From an uncultured Collinsella sp. (lineage in GTDB: Bacteria; Actinomycetota; Coriobacteriia; Coriobacteriales; Coriobacteriaceae), in contig CAADVS010000076.1 in NCBI GenBank assembly GCA_900752545.1, positions 1 through 23,359 of the forward strand: DNA of 23,359 bases, read 5' to 3'. Shown in pieces: positions 23,098 through 23,359 of this stretch. Below the pieces are notes generated by a model, which saw only the letters and a program-made list of their open reading frames with translations, had not been told where the DNA came from and did not search any database. How positions within the stretch are numbered: position 1 is the stretch's first letter; every line of letters starts with the position of its first letter. The position numbers and the translations under genes were made by a program.

Positions 23098-23133
23098 AAG
23101 GCGGAGTCCCTCTCCAGGGTCTCCGCCTTTTTT
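23098..23133 (+). terminator. Intrinsic terminator after the PTS gene
   Basis: GGCGGAGTCCCT (23100-23111) pairs with AGGGTCTCCGCC (23116-23127), one mismatch, 4-nt loop, followed by six T. AA at 23098-23099 extends pairing into the T-run. Confidence 0.92.
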
Positions 23134-23144
23134 CTATCCCTCCC

Positions 23145-23217
23145 ATAAGTTGCGGTGAAATAGGGACTGTTTAAATGATTCAACCCCAAATTCAGTCCCT
23201 ATTTCACCGCAACTTAT
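23145..23217. repeat. Perfect 25-bp inverted repeat with a 23-nt spacer
   Basis: The left arm (23145-23169, starting ATAAGTTGCGG) is exactly complementary to the right arm (23193-23217, ending CCGCAACTTAT). The spacer is 23 nt and AT-rich. Pairing continues imperfectly outward (TCTATCCCT before, AGGGTATAGA after). It lies beyond a complete terminator, so it is not needed for termination. No transposase gene is seen. It may be a miniature mobile or REP-like element, or a structured RNA. Confidence 0.8.
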
Positions 23218-23359
23218 AAAAGGGTATAGAGGGGGCTACCTATCGAGTCTTTATCGCGAACAGTTCATCAGCCAGAATTCTTTTCAGCCGACATTACTTT
23301 GGACCGACTGGGTTTCCGCAGCTTGCTCGCCCACAGGGGCCCGCGCGCGGCCTGTGAGA
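23218..23359. other. Window tail, no confirmed gene
   Basis: The last 142 bases contain no clear plus-strand gene. On the minus strand a 29-codon open end (23357 down to stop 23268, tandem TGA codons, peptide ending KVMSAEKNSG) could be the 3' end of a gene running in from the right. CACAGG/CCTGTG (23332-23337 with 23351-23356) may form a hairpin. Nothing else is recognised. Confidence 0.3.

Overview
The window looks like chromosomal core genome of a high-GC Gram-positive of the class Coriobacteriia, most likely Collinsella or a close relative. That is inferred from gene content and order (ruvX-mltG-yqeG-aroK-aroB-like, then pepQ-efp-asp23-nusB-xseB-tlyA-nadK-recN), GC-rich codon use, short intergenic gaps and frequent ATGA-type overlaps. 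No database comparison was possible. I see no rRNA, tRNA, CRISPR array, prophage or intact insertion sequence.

Layout. Region 1 (1-3266) holds a single-domain A24 prepilin peptidase, an HD-domain dGTPase-like protein and the replication-fork AAA+ ATPase RarA. Region 2 (3367-6523) is a tightly coupled four-gene operon: a membrane-anchored DUF948 coiled-coil protein, a small RsbW-like protein whose ATP-binding motifs look lost, a SigB/SigF-type sigma factor, and an AI-2E family membrane protein. A clear terminator follows. Region 3 (6676-13352) runs alaS, ruvX, mltG, yqeG, aroK and an aroB-like gene; the last one lacks all the metal ligands of 3-dehydroquinate synthase. Region 4 (13484-14614) is an M24 Xaa-Pro peptidase whose predicted mRNA would begin with a 63-nt stem-loop; a strong terminator follows. 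Region 5 (14774-19868) is the operon efp, asp23-like, nusB, xseB, tlyA, nadK, recN, whose genes overlap or lie close together (gaps of at most about 35 nt). Region 6 (19928-23061) has an RpiR-family regulator on the minus strand, divergent from a fructose-type PTS EIIBCA permease; the shared intergenic region carries a palindromic operator candidate and leader hairpins. The last ~300 bases hold a terminator, a perfect 25-bp inverted repeat and possibly the tail of a minus-strand gene.

How the genes work together. Most are housekeeping: translation (alaS, efp, tlyA), transcription (nusB), DNA maintenance (rarA, ruvX, xseB, recN), cofactor synthesis (nadK) and envelope (mltG, yqeG, asp23-like). 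The parts that stand out are the stress-sigma operon with an apparently non-ATP-binding partner protein, the degenerate aroB paired with an intact aroK, xseB without an adjacent xseA, and several intergenic palindromes with no standard annotation. I did not find a clearly new multi-gene defence or mobile system.
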